Assembly: GCA_036503065.1 (NCBI GenBank)
Contig: DASXXM010000486.1
Coordinates: 1-8,594 of the forward strand
DNA from: DATEPR01 sp036503065
Lineage (GTDB): Bacteria; Actinomycetota; Actinomycetes; Mycobacteriales; Pseudonocardiaceae
Length of the DNA stretch: 8,594 nt
Direction of reading: 5' to 3'
Below the pieces are notes generated by a model. It worked only from the letters and a program-made list of their open reading frames with translations. It searched no databases and had not been told where the DNA came from. The translations under genes were made by a program, and so were the position numbers. Positions within the stretch are counted from its first letter, which is position 1, and each line of letters begins with the position of its first letter. Shown in pieces: positions 6,884-8,594 of the stretch.

Positions 6884-6908
6884 CCGGCGGAACGGAGGTA
6901 TCCGCCGG
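6884..6908. repeat. Inverted repeat in the divergent promoter region
   Basis: CCGGCGG (6884-6890) and CCGCCGG (6902-6908) are perfect complements around an 11-nt loop containing GGAGGT (6894-6899). It lies between the divergent hydrolase and dNTPase starts. As DNA it could be an operator. As RNA it would be a hairpin displaying a Shine-Dalgarno-like loop 21 nt before the dNTPase ATG, too far for direct use. Function is unknown. Confidence 0.45.
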
Positions 6909-6914
6909 TACCGT
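6909..6914 (+). promoter_or_regulatory. Possible -10 box for a leaderless dNTPase transcript
   Basis: TACCGT fits TANNNT and ends 6 bp before the ATG at 6921, the spacing expected if transcription starts on the A of the start codon. No ribosome binding site is present at normal distance from that ATG, and leaderless mRNAs are common in actinobacteria. No clear -35 box is visible, so this is tentative. Confidence 0.3.
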
Positions 6915-6920
6915 GGCCGC

Positions 6921-8483
6921 ATGCCGGACGGGACCGAACCGAGGGCCAGCCGTCGCTGGCGACAGGAGAGCGTGCCGGGTGACCTGGTCGCCAGCCCGTT
7001 CCGGGTGGACCGCGACCGGGTGGCCAGCTCGCCGTTCTTCGGGCGGCTCGCCGGCGTCACCCAGGTGGTCAGCCCGACCGGCTCCGGTCTGTTGCTGCAC
7101 AACCGGCTCACGCACAGCCTCAAGGTCGCCCAGATCGCCAGGGCGATCGCCGAACGCGTCACGTCGGACCAGGACACCGCGGTCCTGCTGGAGAAGCTGG
7201 GCGGCTGCGAGGTGGACGTGGTGGAGGCCGCGGCCCTCGCGCATGATCTCGGCCATCCGCCGTTCGGGCATCTCGGCGAGCGGATCCTGGACCGGATCGC
7301 ACGGCGGCGCTTCGGCCTGCCGGACGGCTTCGAGGGCAACGCTCAGTCGTTCCGGATCGTCACCACCATGGACGCCCGCGGCCCCAGCGGCGTCGGCCTC
7401 GACCTGACCGCGGCCGTGCGTGCCGCGCTGCTGAAGTACCCGTGGACCCGGCGCAACCACCCGCGCCCGCACCCGAGCGAACTGGCCGAGCCGCCAAGGG
7501 GGGCGAGCGAACCACAGGACGCGCCCGGCACCGGATCGGCCAAGTTCTCCGCGTACGTGACCGAAGTCACCGACCTGAGCCAGGCCAGGACCGCGTTCGC
7601 CGGCCTGGTCGAGCCGTGGCAGCAGACCGTCGAGGCCTCCGTGATGGACACCGCGGACGACATCGCCTACGCCATCCACGACCTGGACGACTTCCACCGG
7701 GTCGGGGTGCTGCAACACGCCACGGTCGCCGCGGAACTGAGCCAGTGGCAGGCCAACGCGCCGAGCCTGGCGACGCTGGACGACGACGGCATGGCGGCGG
7801 AGGCCAGGCTGCCCGGCCGGGCGCTGGAGGCGCTGCGCAGGCGGCTGCACCAACGGGACTCCTGGGCGGTGGACGACGACGCGTTCGCCGACGCGGTGGC
7901 GCGGGTGCGGGTCGAGCTGGTGGACGGGCTGCTCGCGGTGCCGTTCGACGGCTCAGTGGCCGCGGAGCAGTCGCTGGCGCGGTTCTCGGCCCGGTGGACC
8001 GAGCGGCTGGTCGCGGGCGTTCAGGTGACCGCTGAGCCCACCGTGCGGTCCGGTCACGTGCTGCTGGCCACCCGACAGTGGCACGAGGTCCAGGTGCTCA
8101 AGTTCGTGCACCGGCACTTCGTGCTGGAGCGCCCGGACCTGGCGTTGCACCAGCGGGGCCAGGCGCGGCTGCTGACCTCACTGGTGGAGGAGCTGGAACA
8201 GTGGACCGGCGACCGGCAGGAGGCCGCCCGGCTGCCGCGCAGACTGCACGAGCTGGTCGAGTTGGCGGAGCACCAGTACGGCACGTTGAGCCGCGCCGAG
8301 CCGGCGCTGTTAGTCGGTGCCACCGGCGAGGCGCCGACCGGGCCGGATGCCGTGCGCGCGCTGGCCCGTGGGCGGGCCGTCGTCGACTTCGTGGCCTCGC
8401 TCACGGACAGTCAGGCAGCGGCGCTGTTGGACGCGCTGACGGGGCACCGCGGTCAGTTGTGGACGGACGTGTTCCCGTTCTGA
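6921..8483 (+). CDS. dgt: HD-domain deoxynucleoside triphosphate triphosphohydrolase (dGTPase family)
   Basis: A 520-aa cytoplasmic enzyme of the dGTPase family, which splits dNTPs into deoxynucleoside and tripolyphosphate and so trims dNTP pools. Motifs: RLTHSLKVAQIAR (62-74, metal ligand H65), ALAHDLGHPPFGH (105-117, H108-D109 plus further active-site histidines), FEGNAQSFR (137-145), LKYPW (171-175) and MDTADDIAYAIHDLDDF (242-258, last metal Asp within D246-D247). All HD ligands are present. ATG 6921 starts the recognisable domain. A longer in-frame GTG at 6828 would overlap the divergent hydrolase gene and adds unlikely sequence. No Shine-Dalgarno is close, so translation may be leaderless. 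Codon 464 is TTA (8310-8312), a rare leucine codon that can make translation depend on the bldA tRNA. The length is at the long side for bacterial family members, mainly through the C-terminal part. Nucleotide specificity is not known. Confidence 0.92.
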   Translation: MPDGTEPRASRRWRQESVPGDLVASPFRVDRDRVASSPFFGRLAGVTQVVSPTGSGLLLHNRLTHSLKVAQIARAIAERVTSDQDTAVLLEKLGGCEVDVVEAAALAHDLGHPPFGHLGERILDRIARRRFGLPDGFEGNAQSFRIVTTMDARGPSGVGLDLTAAVRAALLKYPWTRRNHPRPHPSELAEPPRGASEPQDAPGTGSAKFSAYVTEVTDLSQARTAFAGLVEPWQQTVEASVMDTADDIAYAIHDLDDFHRVGVLQHATVAAELSQWQANAPSLATLDDDGMAAEARLPGRALEALRRRLHQRDSWAVDDDAFADAVARVRVELVDGLLAVPFDGSVAAEQSLARFSARWTERLVAGVQVTAEPTVRSGHVLLATRQWHEVQVLKFVHRHFVLERPDLALHQRGQARLLTSLVEELEQWTGDRQEAARLPRRLHELVELAEHQYGTLSRAEPALLVGATGEAPTGPDAVRALARGRAVVDFVASLTDSQAAALLDALTGHRGQLWTDVFPF

Positions 8484-8594
8484 GCAGTCGCCGTGTTCTG
8501 TCGTAACGGCAGCCGCTCGGTGGCGGGCGACGGGATGACCGGCGGCCAGTCCCACTCGATGCCGAACAGGCCGGGGCCGACACCCAGCGCCACC
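8453..8594 (-). CDS. 3' end of an unrecognised minus-strand gene entering from the right edge
   Basis: A minus-strand frame is open from the right edge to TGA at 8455-8453 (46 residues seen). Nearly all codon third positions are G or C. The peptide GLFGIEWDWPPVIPSP looks protein-like, followed by a polar tail ending VHN. The gene converges on the dNTPase gene and overlaps its last 31 bp. One codon is TTA (8506-8504 on the minus strand). The start and domains lie outside the window and I do not recognise the family. The opposite strand here is also partly open (from 8484 to the edge in one frame), so the call is moderate. Confidence 0.5.
   Translation of the reverse strand, partial: VALGVGPGLFGIEWDWPPVIPSPATERLPLRQNTATAQNGNTSVHN

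Noticed and set aside
6828..6920. Upstream GTG start for the dNTPase (31 extra codons)
   Set aside because: It would overlap the divergent hydrolase start. The added residues are Arg-rich without family similarity, and the recognisable protein begins after ATG 6921.
6848..7339. Upstream extension of the alpha/beta hydrolase frame
   Set aside because: The added N-terminus is antisense to the dNTPase HD-domain coding sequence, and a good Shine-Dalgarno sits before ATG 6847.

Overview
This 8.6 kb window comes from a high-GC actinobacterium. Every gene shows strong G/C preference at codon third positions, there are rare TTA leucine codons, and there is an IdeR/DmdR-type iron box. The protein style resembles the Pseudonocardiaceae (Amycolatopsis, Saccharothrix, Kutzneria), but the genus cannot be fixed from sequence alone.

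Left half (1-4038, all minus strand): an iron-regulated biosynthetic operon for an NRPS-independent (NIS) siderophore. In transcription order it holds an ATP-grasp amino-acid-ligase-like enzyme (4038-2851), a first IucA/IucC synthetase (2858-1260) and a second IucA/IucC synthetase (1259 running off the left edge). The first junction overlaps by 8 bp and the second abuts (TGA then ATG), so the three are probably translationally coupled. Just upstream (4069-4102) is a promoter whose -10 region is covered by a near-consensus iron box, which implies repression by ferrous-loaded DtxR/IdeR protein. One ATP-grasp ligase plus two IucA/IucC synthetases recalls the vibrioferrin (pvs) and xanthoferrin clusters of Gram-negative bacteria. 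The exporter and decarboxylase expected in such a cluster would lie beyond the left edge.

Middle (4153-5865, minus strand): a 570-aa cyclic-di-GMP protein with the order EAL, paired CBS, GGDEF. The EAL part has lost key catalytic residues while the GGDEF part looks mostly intact. Next (5981-6847, minus strand) is an alpha/beta hydrolase with an intact Ser-Asp-His triad.

Right part: a 73-bp divergent promoter region separates the hydrolase from a plus-strand HD-domain dNTP triphosphohydrolase (6921-8483). The 3' end of a minus-strand gene enters from the right edge and overlaps the dNTPase tail by 31 bp. No tRNA, rRNA, CRISPR array, insertion sequence or integrase is visible, and no stretch over 300 bp lacks a gene.
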